18,641 bases of DNA from Pyrobaculum sp. (GTDB lineage Archaea; Thermoproteota; Thermoprotei; Thermoproteales; Thermoproteaceae), in the NCBI GenBank assembly GCA_009903905.1, contig WYEI01000315.1, forward strand, positions 1-18,641, written 5' to 3'. This document shows positions 1 through 6,933 of the stretch, one piece after another. The first letter of the stretch is position 1, and each line of letters starts with the position of its first letter. Under the pieces are notes generated by a model that did not search any database, was not told the origin of the DNA, and worked only from the letters and a program-made list of their open reading frames with translations. The position numbers and the translations under genes are program-made.

Positions 1-276
1 GCTATCAACACGGGCAAGGTCGTCATAGGCTTTGAAGAGACGAAAAAAGCGGTGTTGGCGGGAACTCCAAAGATGGTGATACTGGCGGCCAACGCCCCGA
101 AGTGGGCCCGCGACGACATACATTACTACGCCAAGCTGGCTGGGATCCCCATTTTTGTATTTCCTGGGTCGAGCATTGAGCTGGGCGCCGCCGCGAAGAG
201 ACCTCACCGAATTATGGCCGTCGCAGTGGTCGACCCAGGCCAGAGCGAGATCTTGAAACTCGTGGAGCATGCCTGA
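1..276 (+). CDS. rpl30e: Ribosomal protein L30e, 3' part
   Basis: This is the C-terminal 91 codons of large-subunit protein L30e, an RNA-binding protein of the L7Ae/L30e fold. The open frame runs in from the window edge, so the true start is missing; the family is about 100 residues, so only some ten residues are lost. Visible family signals are the segment reading [18 protein letters not shown], the strand [20 protein letters not shown] and the later stretch [18 protein letters not shown]. The stop codon overlaps the start of the next gene by 8 bp, so the two are surely co-transcribed. In archaea this gene commonly lies between the RNA polymerase large-subunit genes and the nusA-like gene, and its position here agrees with that. 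Confidence 0.93.
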   Translation, partial: AINTGKVVIGFEETKKAVLAGTPKMVILAANAPKWARDDIHYYAKLAGIPIFVFPGSSIELGAAAKRPHRIMAVAVVDPGQSEILKLVEHA

Positions 277-703
277 TATTAGGCTTACGGAGGAAGAGAT
301 CAGATACGCGACTCTTTTTGAGAGCATCACCGGCGTGACGCCGATAGACGTAGTTATAGACAACGAGTATTCTAGGATTATTTTCGTGGTTCAGAAAAAC
401 CAAGCCGCCTTTGCGGTGGGCAAGGGGGGCTCCCACGTGAAGATGTTGAGAAACATAGTTGGTAAAGACGTAGAGATCGTGGAGGCCGGCGAAAGCCCTG
501 AGGAGCTTATAAAAAACAGCCTCTACCCCGCCAAGGTTATAATGGTAAAGGTGACTAAGGCGCCCTCTGGCTCTAAGGTCGCCATCACCACCGTGGCGCC
601 TGAAGACAAGGGCATAGCCATAGGCAAGAACGGGCGTAATATCGCAAGGGCGAAGATGCTGGCTAAGCGCTACTTCGACATTGAGAAGATAATACTGGCT
701 TAG
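269..703 (+). CDS. nusA: Archaeal NusA-like KH-domain transcription factor
   Basis: A 144-residue protein made of two KH RNA-binding domains. The first has the loop VGKGGSHV at about residues 50-57 and the second has [12 protein letters not shown] at about 118-129. Archaeal NusA consists only of this KH pair and lacks the bacterial N-terminal polymerase-binding and S1 domains, so the length is normal. It is thought to bind nascent RNA during transcription elongation or termination. The ATG lies inside the last codons of L30e (8-bp overlap), which fixes the start. The order L30e, NusA-like, S12 is classical for archaea. Confidence 0.93.
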   Translation: MPDIRLTEEEIRYATLFESITGVTPIDVVIDNEYSRIIFVVQKNQAAFAVGKGGSHVKMLRNIVGKDVEIVEAGESPEELIKNSLYPAKVIMVKVTKAPSGSKVAITTVAPEDKGIAIGKNGRNIARAKMLAKRYFDIEKIILA

Positions 704-720
704 AGCCTTTGTGATAAGCT

Positions 721-734
721 ATAAAGTTTATTAA
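721..734 (+). promoter_or_regulatory. TATA-like box for rps12
   Basis: The AT-rich stretch ATAAAGTTTATTAA lies about 24-29 bp before the GTG start of S12. With archaeal spacing, transcription would start at or just before the start codon. It may be an internal promoter within the cluster. Confidence 0.5.
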
Positions 735-753
735 GGCTTTGTTGTAAAGGGGC

Positions 754-1197
754 GTGCCTGGTAAAAAATCGCCATACGGACTATTTGCGGGCGGCAAGTT
801 GAAGAGGAAGCGGCAGAAGTTTAGGTGGAACGACGTCACGTATAAGCGGAAGATGCTGGGTCTCGTGGAGAAGTACGACCCCCTGGAGGGCGCCCCTATG
901 GCGCGTGGAATAGTCCTCGAGAAGGTCGGCGTCGAGGCGAGAAAGCCCAACGCGGCTGTTCGCAAGTGCGTAAGGGTTCAGCTCGTGAAAAACGGCAAGG
1001 TGGTGACCGCGTTTGTCCCGCTGGACGGCAGTTTGAACTATATAAATGAACACGACGAGGTTGTGATTGAACGTATAGGCGGCCCTGAGGGGAGGTCTCT
1101 CGGCGATATCCCGGGCGTAAGATTTAAGGTGATCAAGGTCAACGGGGTTTCGCTCTGGGCTATTTGGCGTGGCAAGAAGCAGAAGCCCACTAGGTAA
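754..1197 (+). CDS. rps12: Ribosomal protein S12
   Basis: A 147-residue S12 (uS12) of the decoding centre of the small ribosomal subunit. Family signals are the basic N-terminus ([13 protein letters not shown]), the motif [14 protein letters not shown] around residues 65-78 and the C-terminal part [21 protein letters not shown]. The GTG start gives the expected archaeal N-terminus [15 protein letters not shown] and lies just downstream of a TATA-like box, so the mRNA may have almost no leader. The stop overlaps the ATG of rpo3 by one base (TAATG), so the two are probably translationally coupled. Confidence 0.95.
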
Positions 1198-1982
1198 TGC
1201 CGAGGGCGAAAGTAGTTGAGAAGTCTCCTCTGTTTTTAAAGGCGGTTATTGAGGGCGCGTATCCATCTCTTGTGAATTCGCTCAGGCGTGTGTTAATCGC
1301 CGAGTTGCCCGCCATGGCGATTGACTCCGTAGTTGTTGTTAATAATACCTCCGTTATGTATGACGAAATGTTGGCGCATAGGCTTGGGCTCATCCCGCTG
1401 ACTACGCCGCTTCAAGCTCTGCCGCCTATAGAGGACTGCGAGTCAGGTCTTGCGGACCCCTCAGAATGCACCGTTAGGCTTACGTTGCAAGTTACGGCAG
1501 AGGGCGAAGTGACCGTGTACTCCGGCGACTTGGTGTCTGAACGGCCAGACGTGGCCCCTGTGTATAAGGATATACCGATTGTGAAGCTTGTAAAGGGTCA
1601 GAACATCACGGTTGAGGCATATGCGAAGCTGGGCCGGGCGAAAGATCACGCGAAATGGCAAGCCGCAGTCGCAAGTTATTACTACTACCCCAGGGTCGAG
1701 GTGAAAGATGAAAAGTGCCGGGAAGTGTGTCAGGAAGTTTGTAAAAACCTCGAAGATCCGTTGGAATGCACCTTCAACAAGGCGTGGACATGTAAAGATT
1801 TATGCGGCGAGGGACTGACGGTTGAGTGGGATCGCCACAAGTACGTCTTCTGGGTGGAGTCTTTTGGAAATTATGACGTAGAGACTGCTTTGCGGGAGGC
1901 CTTTAAGATATTAAGGAGGAAGATGACCGTCTTTGTAGAGTCTTTAACTCAAAAGGCCGCCGCACTTCAACAAACTGCTTAG
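1197..1982 (+). CDS. rpo3: DNA-directed RNA polymerase subunit Rpo3 (D), with Cys-rich domain
   Basis: A 261-residue homologue of bacterial alpha and eukaryotic Rpb3/AC40, which with Rpo11 forms the assembly platform of the archaeal RNA polymerase. The alpha-like dimerisation domain is seen in AYPSLVNSLRRVLIAELPAMAID (residues 21-43) and MLAHRLGLIPL (58-68). Between residues 174 and 203 there are six cysteines spaced C-x3-C-x3-C-x8-C-x7-C-x3-C, which corresponds to the ferredoxin-like insert that carries Fe-S clusters in many archaeal D subunits. Two more cysteines, at 81 and 91, could form a disulphide. The gene overlaps rps12 by 1 bp and the convergent oxidoreductase gene by 4 bp. In most archaea rpo3 follows S13-S4-S11; here it follows S12. 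Confidence 0.95.
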   Translation: MPRAKVVEKSPLFLKAVIEGAYPSLVNSLRRVLIAELPAMAIDSVVVVNNTSVMYDEMLAHRLGLIPLTTPLQALPPIEDCESGLADPSECTVRLTLQVTAEGEVTVYSGDLVSERPDVAPVYKDIPIVKLVKGQNITVEAYAKLGRAKDHAKWQAAVASYYYYPRVEVKDEKCREVCQEVCKNLEDPLECTFNKAWTCKDLCGEGLTVEWDRHKYVFWVESFGNYDVETALREAFKILRRKMTVFVESLTQKAAALQQTA

Positions 1983-3781
1983 GTTAGTTCGGGGAGTAGT
2001 TTTTTCATAGTCTCTTGAGTGGGGATTCCATCTCTATCCCAGCCTCTTATCCTGTAGTAGTGTTGAATCGCTATTTTTAACTCGTCGTCTTCAATCTTCT
2101 TAATGTTGCCCTCTAACGTGAGAGGTTTCTTAAGCGCAGTAGGCAGATCGTCTTGCCGCGCGTCGACACCCGTCTTTACGTTAAGTACTCTATTTAACAA
2201 CACAACTCTCTCTGCAACTTCTTTAACTTCGGCGTTTTTCCACTCCTCGCCAGTAACCCAAGTCAAGAGTTGAGCTACTATGTCGTAAAATCTACCGCCT
2301 GGATATGCGTCGTATGCATCTCTGCCAAATTTACAAAGCACTAAGGAATCCATTACCGTAGCCACGTTCTCCATATGTATAATTGCCTCGATCTTCTCTG
2401 GGCCTAGGTAGTCGGCGCCGCCGTACTTGCCGGGTATATCTAACGCATATGCCATAGTGGCTAAGTGGTCAGCTCCTCTATACCCAATGGCGTAGTTAAG
2501 CGCCATGCCCTTCAACACCCGCGGGTCGTAGCCGGCGGGCTCTAGACCTTTCACATGGACGGCGATATCCACGGCGCCTATCCGCTCTGCGGCTTTTCTT
2601 ACCCCCTCAGCCAGTAGATCGCCGATGCCACGCCGAAAAGCTATGTCCTCGACCAACTTCGCGAGCGCCTCTCCATCGCCCCATTCAAGGGATAAAGACA
2701 ACTTGCCGTTTTTAGACGCCGCGATGGCAAAGGCAAGCACGTTGCCAAGGCTTATCGTATCGAGGCCGAGTCTATCTGCAAGGTCGTTTATTTTTATGAC
2801 CCAATCCACGTCTTTGACCGCGGCGAGACCGCCCACGGCGAAGACTGTTTCATACTCTAAATCAACTGTGACGCCGAATTTAACACTCTTTACAGGTCTG
2901 TGACATGCGGCGGGGCAGTAGAGACACGCCTCCGGCCTTAAGAAGTATTCAGGCTTAATTTTACTGCTCCACGAAAGCGCCTCCCAGCCGTCTAGCGATA
3001 GACGAGTCCAGTAGTATGCTGGGAAAAACCCCATGGGGTTTCCGATGTCGATTAATCTAAGCGTGCCGCCTTCTCTCAACGCTTTAGATTTCTCTAGAAA
3101 CATAGGCAGAAATTCTCTTATCCACTTGTCTAAAGCGTCTGGTTTAGCCGTCTTCACTTCTTTTTTATCTGCAATAAACACCATCGCCTTAAGTTTCTTC
3201 GACCCCATAACTGCCCCGCCGCCTGTCCTCCCAAATTGTCTCCAGTACTCGTGGTTTATGGAGGCAAAACGTACGAGATTTTCACCTGCAGGTCCAATGG
3301 TGACCACCGCCGCGTTACGTCCATGTTCTTTCTTTAATTCTATCTCTGTCTCAATGGCATCTCTCCCCCAGAGATGAGAGACGTCTCTAAACTCTACACG
3401 TCCCTCCTGGATTAATACGTACATTGGCTTCTCCGCCTTGCCTACGATAGTCACGGCATCTACGCCAGCCCATCTCATCACCGCTCCTAGAGTCCCGCCC
3501 ACGTTGCTACCGCCTAAAATCCCGGTAAGAGGCGAGCGGAATACCGCATAGGCCCTGGTGGCCATGGGGATTCTCGTACCGCCGAGAGGCCCAGAGGCTA
3601 TTATCAAGGGGTTCTCCGGCGAGAAAGGCTCAACGGAGTAGCCGCCGAGTTTGTAAAAAAGCCACGACCCCACTCCTCTCCCACCAAGGAAACTCTTAAT
3701 CTTCACCTCTTCAACTTGCCAAACTAACCTAGAGAGGTTTATCCTAACGACTCTAAACACCTCTAGAAAAACACCCATCAC
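1979..3781 (-). CDS. aor: Aldehyde:ferredoxin oxidoreductase family tungsto/molybdo-enzyme
   Basis: A 600-residue cytoplasmic enzyme of the AOR/FOR family, which oxidises aldehydes to acids with ferredoxin as acceptor, using a bis-pterin W (or Mo) cofactor and one [4Fe-4S] cluster. The cluster ligands are visible as C286-x2-C289-x3-C293 and C483 (in DSLVLCKFGR). Cofactor-binding stretches are GGGAVMGSKKLKA (187-199), DLEYE (307-311), DTISLG (341-346) and the segment GYRGADHL (433-440). Length and motif order match AOR and FOR; the substrate cannot be told from sequence. The GTG at 3781 is immediately followed by ATG at 3778, and a weak TATA-like site around 3801-3808 favours the ATG. It lies antisense inside a translation/transcription cluster and ends 4 bp inside rpo3. 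Confidence 0.95.
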   Translation of the reverse strand: MMGVFLEVFRVVRINLSRLVWQVEEVKIKSFLGGRGVGSWLFYKLGGYSVEPFSPENPLIIASGPLGGTRIPMATRAYAVFRSPLTGILGGSNVGGTLGAVMRWAGVDAVTIVGKAEKPMYVLIQEGRVEFRDVSHLWGRDAIETEIELKKEHGRNAAVVTIGPAGENLVRFASINHEYWRQFGRTGGGAVMGSKKLKAMVFIADKKEVKTAKPDALDKWIREFLPMFLEKSKALREGGTLRLIDIGNPMGFFPAYYWTRLSLDGWEALSWSSKIKPEYFLRPEACLYCPAACHRPVKSVKFGVTVDLEYETVFAVGGLAAVKDVDWVIKINDLADRLGLDTISLGNVLAFAIAASKNGKLSLSLEWGDGEALAKLVEDIAFRRGIGDLLAEGVRKAAERIGAVDIAVHVKGLEPAGYDPRVLKGMALNYAIGYRGADHLATMAYALDIPGKYGGADYLGPEKIEAIIHMENVATVMDSLVLCKFGRDAYDAYPGGRFYDIVAQLLTWVTGEEWKNAEVKEVAERVVLLNRVLNVKTGVDARQDDLPTALKKPLTLEGNIKKIEDDELKIAIQHYYRIRGWDRDGIPTQETMKKLLPELT

Positions 3782-3800
3782 TTAATAAACATTGTGGAAC

Positions 3801-3808
3801 GTCTAAAG
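3801..3808 (-). promoter_or_regulatory. Weak TATA-like site for the AOR gene
   Basis: On the - strand the bases read CTTTAGA about 25 bp before the ATG at 3778. It is a poor TATA box, but its spacing matches that of the other genes in the window. An alternative is a shared AT-rich centre at 3823-3837 with a short leader. Confidence 0.3.
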
Positions 3809-3827
3809 ACTTGCTGAAATGCATAAA

Positions 3828-3838
3828 CTTTAAATATT
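3828..3838 (+). promoter_or_regulatory. TATA-like box for the rpl18e operon
   Basis: CTTTAAATATT is centred about 26 bp before the ATG of L18e, which predicts a leaderless transcript. It shows that L18e and its followers have their own promoter and do not depend on read-through from rpo3. Confidence 0.65.
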
Positions 3839-3858
3839 GATGTTGTTGCGTTGGCGGT

Positions 3859-4227
3859 ATGCCTCCTAATCCAACTGGACCGACAAACAGGCAATTGAGG
3901 ATACTGGCTAGGTTTCTGAGGAAGGCGGCGGTTGCTAACTCCGCAAATATTTGGAAGGCGGTTGCTGAATACGTCGAAAAGCCTAGAAGACAGAGGGTTG
4001 TGGTGAACGTGGGGAAGCTGAACCGTGTGGCCGGCGATGGAGATGTCGTTGTGGTGCCGGGGAAGCTGTTGGGCGGCGGGAATCTCTACAAGAAGGTTGT
4101 GGTAGCCGCTGTGAACATATCACCTAAGGCCGCTCAGAAGGTCTTAGAGGCTGGCGGCGAGGTTTTGACGCTTCCTGAGCTTGTAAAGAAGTTTCCAAAG
4201 GGGAGCGGCGTCAAGATAGTGGTATGA
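3859..4227 (+). CDS. rpl18e: Ribosomal protein L18e
   Basis: A 122-residue large-subunit protein of the archaeal/eukaryotic L18e family (related to bacterial L15). Recognisable stretches are NRQLRILARFLRKAA near the N-terminus, VVVNVGKLNRVAGDGDVVVVPGKLLGGG in the middle and VVAAVNISPKAAQKVLEAGGE towards the end. Length is normal. The ATG at 3859 lies about 26 bp after a TATA-like box, so the message is probably leaderless. The stop overlaps the start of L13 in an ATGA, the first of several such couplings in this operon. Confidence 0.95.
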   Translation: MPPNPTGPTNRQLRILARFLRKAAVANSANIWKAVAEYVEKPRRQRVVVNVGKLNRVAGDGDVVVVPGKLLGGGNLYKKVVVAAVNISPKAAQKVLEAGGEVLTLPELVKKFPKGSGVKIVV

Positions 4228-4790
4228 ACGCGGCGAGGCAGTCTCTGGTCGACGTGTCGCAGCTGCCCGAGAAGGGAGAAGTCGTCATCGACGCGGAGAA
4301 CCACGTGGCGGGGAGGCTGGCCACGTACATCGCAAAGGCTCTACTAGAGCGGCCGGAGTTGCGGATCGTCGTTGTAAACGCGGAGAAGCTGGTGATAACC
4401 GGCGACGAGAAGATGGTTATTGAGTGGATTAAGAGGAAGATAGGCGAGTGGCGTACACACTACAACCCGGAGAGAGTAGGTCCGAAAATCCCCCGGAGAC
4501 CTGACCGCATATTCAAGAGAATTGTGAGAGGCATGTTGCCCAAGAAGACGGAGACTGGGCGGAGGGCGTTGAAGAGACTCCGCGTCTACATGTCTATGCC
4601 TATGGAGTTCTTTCAGAGGAAGAGGCTGGTTCTCTACGAGGTGCCTGAGGCAAAGCTTAGGCTTAGACCTCTGCTTAAGTACGTAACGCTGGAGGAGGTG
4701 TGGCGTAATGTGGACCCCGCCGCGTGGGAGCAGTGGAAAAAGGCGAGGGATATGTGGGAGAAAAAGATAAAACAGCAAGCTAGTGGGTAG
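4224..4790 (+). CDS. rpl13: Ribosomal protein L13
   Basis: A 188-residue uL13. Family marks are VIDAENHVAGRLATYIAKALL (about residues 22-42), VVNAEKLVITGDE (50-62) and RGMLPKKTETGRRALKRLRVYMSMP (102-126). The last part normally reads VYxGxP; here the glycine is replaced by serine. A lysine- and tryptophan-rich C-terminal extension (from about residue 160) is in keeping with crenarchaeal L13. The start is fixed by the ATGA overlap with L18e, and S9 begins 2 bp after the stop. Confidence 0.95.
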   Translation: MNAARQSLVDVSQLPEKGEVVIDAENHVAGRLATYIAKALLERPELRIVVVNAEKLVITGDEKMVIEWIKRKIGEWRTHYNPERVGPKIPRRPDRIFKRIVRGMLPKKTETGRRALKRLRVYMSMPMEFFQRKRLVLYEVPEAKLRLRPLLKYVTLEEVWRNVDPAAWEQWKKARDMWEKKIKQQASG

Positions 4791-4792
4791 CC

Positions 4793-5233
4793 ATGGACGT
4801 TAGGGCTCTCGGCGCGTCGATACTGCAGGAAGCCCCGCGTGTGGTCATCTCTGTGGGTAAGAAGAAGACCGCGGTGGCAAGGGCCGTTATAAGGCCTGGG
4901 ATCGGCCGCGTCAGGGTAAACGGATACCCGCTGGAGCTTTGGCCTGTTGAGATGGCCCGCGTAAAAATGGCTGAGCCTCTTGTCCTTGCCGGCGACCTGG
5001 CAAAGAAGGTGGATGTCGAGGTTAACGTGTCGGGGGGCGGCTACATGGGCCAGGCTATAGCCACCAGGATCGCCATAGCGAGGGGGTTGGTGGCTTACTT
5101 CCAGAGCCAGGAGCTGAAGGAGCTGTATGAGAGGTATGACCCATACATGTTAAAGGGCGACCCCAGGCGGACTGAGCCTAAGAAGCCAGGTCTCAAACAC
5201 GCGAGGAGTAAGAGGCAGAAGGCGTATAGATGA
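4793..5233 (+). CDS. rps9: Ribosomal protein S9
   Basis: A 146-residue uS9, whose C-terminal tail reaches the ribosomal P site. Visible signals are [20 protein letters not shown] (about residues 17-36), [28 protein letters not shown] (63-90) and a basic tail ending [11 protein letters not shown] with a terminal arginine. Length is normal for archaea. It sits 2 bp after L13 and overlaps rpo10 by an ATGA. L13, S9 and Rpo10 keep this order in very many archaea, which supports the assignment. Confidence 0.95.
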   Translation: MDVRALGASILQEAPRVVISVGKKKTAVARAVIRPGIGRVRVNGYPLELWPVEMARVKMAEPLVLAGDLAKKVDVEVNVSGGGYMGQAIATRIAIARGLVAYFQSQELKELYERYDPYMLKGDPRRTEPKKPGLKHARSKRQKAYR

Positions 5234-5430
5234 TCATACCCGTACGGTGTTTCACCTGCGGCCGGCCGCTTGGCCATCTCCACTCCCCGTTTAAACGCAG
5301 AGTCCTTGCGGGGGAGCATCCGGCGCAGGTGCTGGATTCTCTTGGAGTTAAGAGGTATTGTTGCCGTAGGACTTTGATGGCGCATGTGGACTGGATCGAC
5401 GACGTTCTTCTATACGAGAGACGTAGCTAG
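5230..5430 (+). CDS. rpo10: DNA-directed RNA polymerase subunit Rpo10 (N)
   Basis: A 66-residue zinc-binding subunit, homologous to Rpb10, that joins the Rpo3/Rpo11 platform. The whole family fingerprint is present: [11 protein letters not shown] with C7 and C10, and [10 protein letters not shown] with the adjacent C44 and C45, together the four zinc ligands. Length is standard. It begins in an ATGA overlap with S9. The next usual member, Rpo6 (K), is not present; an Sm-like gene with its own promoter follows instead. Confidence 0.96.
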   Translation: MIIPVRCFTCGRPLGHLHSPFKRRVLAGEHPAQVLDSLGVKRYCCRRTLMAHVDWIDDVLLYERRS

Positions 5431-5437
5431 GGGATAA

Positions 5438-5447
5438 TTTTATATAT
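5438..5447 (+). promoter_or_regulatory. TATA box for the Sm-like/metK operon
   Basis: TTTTATATAT is centred about 25 bp before the ATG at 5468. It decides the start of the Sm-like gene, because an in-frame TTG at 5447 lies inside the box itself. Confidence 0.75.
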
Positions 5448-5467
5448 TGCTAAATACTGGCGTTTCT

Positions 5468-5728
5468 ATGTCGAAAGCCCCGCCGCAGTTAAAACTCCCA
5501 TCGCCTATTAAAGTACTGACAAAGATGCTGAACAAGGAGGTGGTGGCTAGACTTAAGGGTGGGGTGGCGGTTAAGGGCGTCTTAACGGCGTATGACGGTT
5601 GCATGAATTTGGTGCTTGACGACGCGGCAGAGCTTGACAAATCCGGTGAGCCGCTTACGCGATACGGCAGGATAGTGGTTAGAGGATCTCAGGTGATTTA
5701 TGTATCCGCTATTGAGGCGTCGCCATGA
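5468..5728 (+). CDS. Sm-like archaeal protein (Lsm family)
   Basis: An 86-residue Sm-fold protein, a family that forms heptameric rings binding U-rich RNA. The Sm1 motif spans about residues 22-56 (LNKEVVARLKGGVAVKGVL, then AYDGCMNLVLDDAAEL with the base-contacting D43 and N47). The Sm2 motif is YGRIVVRGSQVIYVS at 67-81 with R72-G73. I start at ATG 5468, not the upstream TTG at 5447, because the TTG is within the TATA box and the spacing from box to ATG is typical. The stop overlaps the ATG of the S-adenosylmethionine synthetase gene as ATGA, so the two proteins are made from one message. Archaea often carry several Sm paralogues; which one this is cannot be told. Confidence 0.92.
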   Translation: MSKAPPQLKLPSPIKVLTKMLNKEVVARLKGGVAVKGVLTAYDGCMNLVLDDAAELDKSGEPLTRYGRIVVRGSQVIYVSAIEASP

Positions 5729-6933
5729 TCGTCGTAGAGAAGGTAGATAAAACGCCGGTAGCTAAGCGGCTTGTTGAAATTGTTGAGAGGAAGGGACAGG
5801 GACATCCCGACTACATCGCAGATGGCATTTCCGAGTGGGTAAGCAGATATCTGTCGAAGTTCTACATGGAGCAGTTTGGCGTGATTCTCCACCACAACGT
5901 GGACAAGACCTTGGTGGTTGGCGGGCAGGCTGCTCCGCGGTTTGGCGGCGGCGAAGTACTGCAACCCATCTACATACTCGTGTCCGGCAGGGCGACCTAT
6001 GAGGTGAGGACTAAAGACGGCGTTGTCAAGATACCGCTTGGCCCCATGGTGATACAAGCGGCGAGGGACTGGATCAAGCAACACTTCCGCTACCTCGACC
6101 CGGATGTGCATACTGTAATTGACTACAGAATAGGCCAGGGCTCTGCTGATTTGGTCGGTATTTACGACTTGGGCGTTAAGAGCGTGCCGCTTGCAAACGA
6201 CACGTCCGTCGGCGTTGGCTATGCCCCCCTGACGCCGCTTGAGGATCTTGTCTACAAGACCGAGAGACTTCTCAACTCCCGCGACTTCAAGGCTAAGTAC
6301 CCCGAGGTTGGGGAGGACGTGAAGGTGATGGGTGTGAGGGTCGGGAAGGAAGTTAAGTTAACAGTCGCGGCGGCCATGATAAGTAGGTTGACGAAAGATA
6401 AAAGCCACTACCTCTCTGTTAAGGAGGATGTGCAGAGGGCTGTGGAGGATCTCGCCGCTAAGGTAGCCCCGGAATACGGCGTGGAGGTTACGATAAACGC
6501 CGCCGACAAGCCGGAGCACGGGATATTCTACCTCACGGTCACCGGCACCTCTGCCGAACACGGCGACGACGGCATGACGGGGAGGGGCAATAGGGCTAAC
6601 GGGCTCATCACGCCTATGAGGTCTATGTCGCTGGAGGCGGCCGCTGGTAAGAACCCGGTTAGCCACGTGGGCAAGATCTACAACGTGGTTGCTCAGCGGA
6701 TCGCCGACAAGATCTACAAACAGCTAAAGGAAATCACCGAGGTATATGTCGAGATCGTCTCACAGATCGGCAAGCCTATAAATGAGCCGAAGATTCTAAA
6801 CATCGAAATTATCAAAGACGGCGAACTTACCTCAGAGATTAAAAACGAGGTAAGCGCCATCGCCAGAGAGGAGCTCGACAGAATTACGCAAATCACCGAC
6901 CTCGTATTAAGAGGAGAGGCGTCGTTATATTAA
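5725..6933 (+). CDS. mat: S-adenosylmethionine synthetase, archaeal type
   Basis: A 402-residue cytoplasmic enzyme that makes S-adenosylmethionine from methionine and ATP. It belongs to the archaeal MAT family, which is diverged from bacterial MetK. Signals are [11 protein letters not shown] at residues 24-34, the glycine-rich ATP/phosphate region [19 protein letters not shown] (276-294) and [10 protein letters not shown] (311-320). Length is as expected. The ATG lies in an ATGA overlap with the Sm-like gene. The 3' end overlaps the convergent DUF460 gene by 9 bp. The product could feed the many RNA and protein methylations of this organism, but that link to the Sm gene is only inferred from position. 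Confidence 0.95.
   Translation: MIVVEKVDKTPVAKRLVEIVERKGQGHPDYIADGISEWVSRYLSKFYMEQFGVILHHNVDKTLVVGGQAAPRFGGGEVLQPIYILVSGRATYEVRTKDGVVKIPLGPMVIQAARDWIKQHFRYLDPDVHTVIDYRIGQGSADLVGIYDLGVKSVPLANDTSVGVGYAPLTPLEDLVYKTERLLNSRDFKAKYPEVGEDVKVMGVRVGKEVKLTVAAAMISRLTKDKSHYLSVKEDVQRAVEDLAAKVAPEYGVEVTINAADKPEHGIFYLTVTGTSAEHGDDGMTGRGNRANGLITPMRSMSLEAAAGKNPVSHVGKIYNVVAQRIADKIYKQLKEITEVYVEIVSQIGKPINEPKILNIEIIKDGELTSEIKNEVSAIAREELDRITQITDLVLRGEASLY

Noticed and set aside
744..753. Shine-Dalgarno site (GTAAAGGGGC) for S12
   Set aside because: The purine run touches the start codon, too close to act as a ribosome binding site, and the TATA spacing suggests there is almost no leader.
4344..4778. 144-residue open frame antisense to L13
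   Set aside because: The composition is His/Leu/Arg-rich, typical of antisense readings of GC-rich genes, and L13 is certain on the + strand.
5447..5467. Upstream TTG start for the Sm-like gene
   Set aside because: The TTG lies within the TATA box, so it would not be transcribed by the promoter; ATG 5468 has normal spacing.
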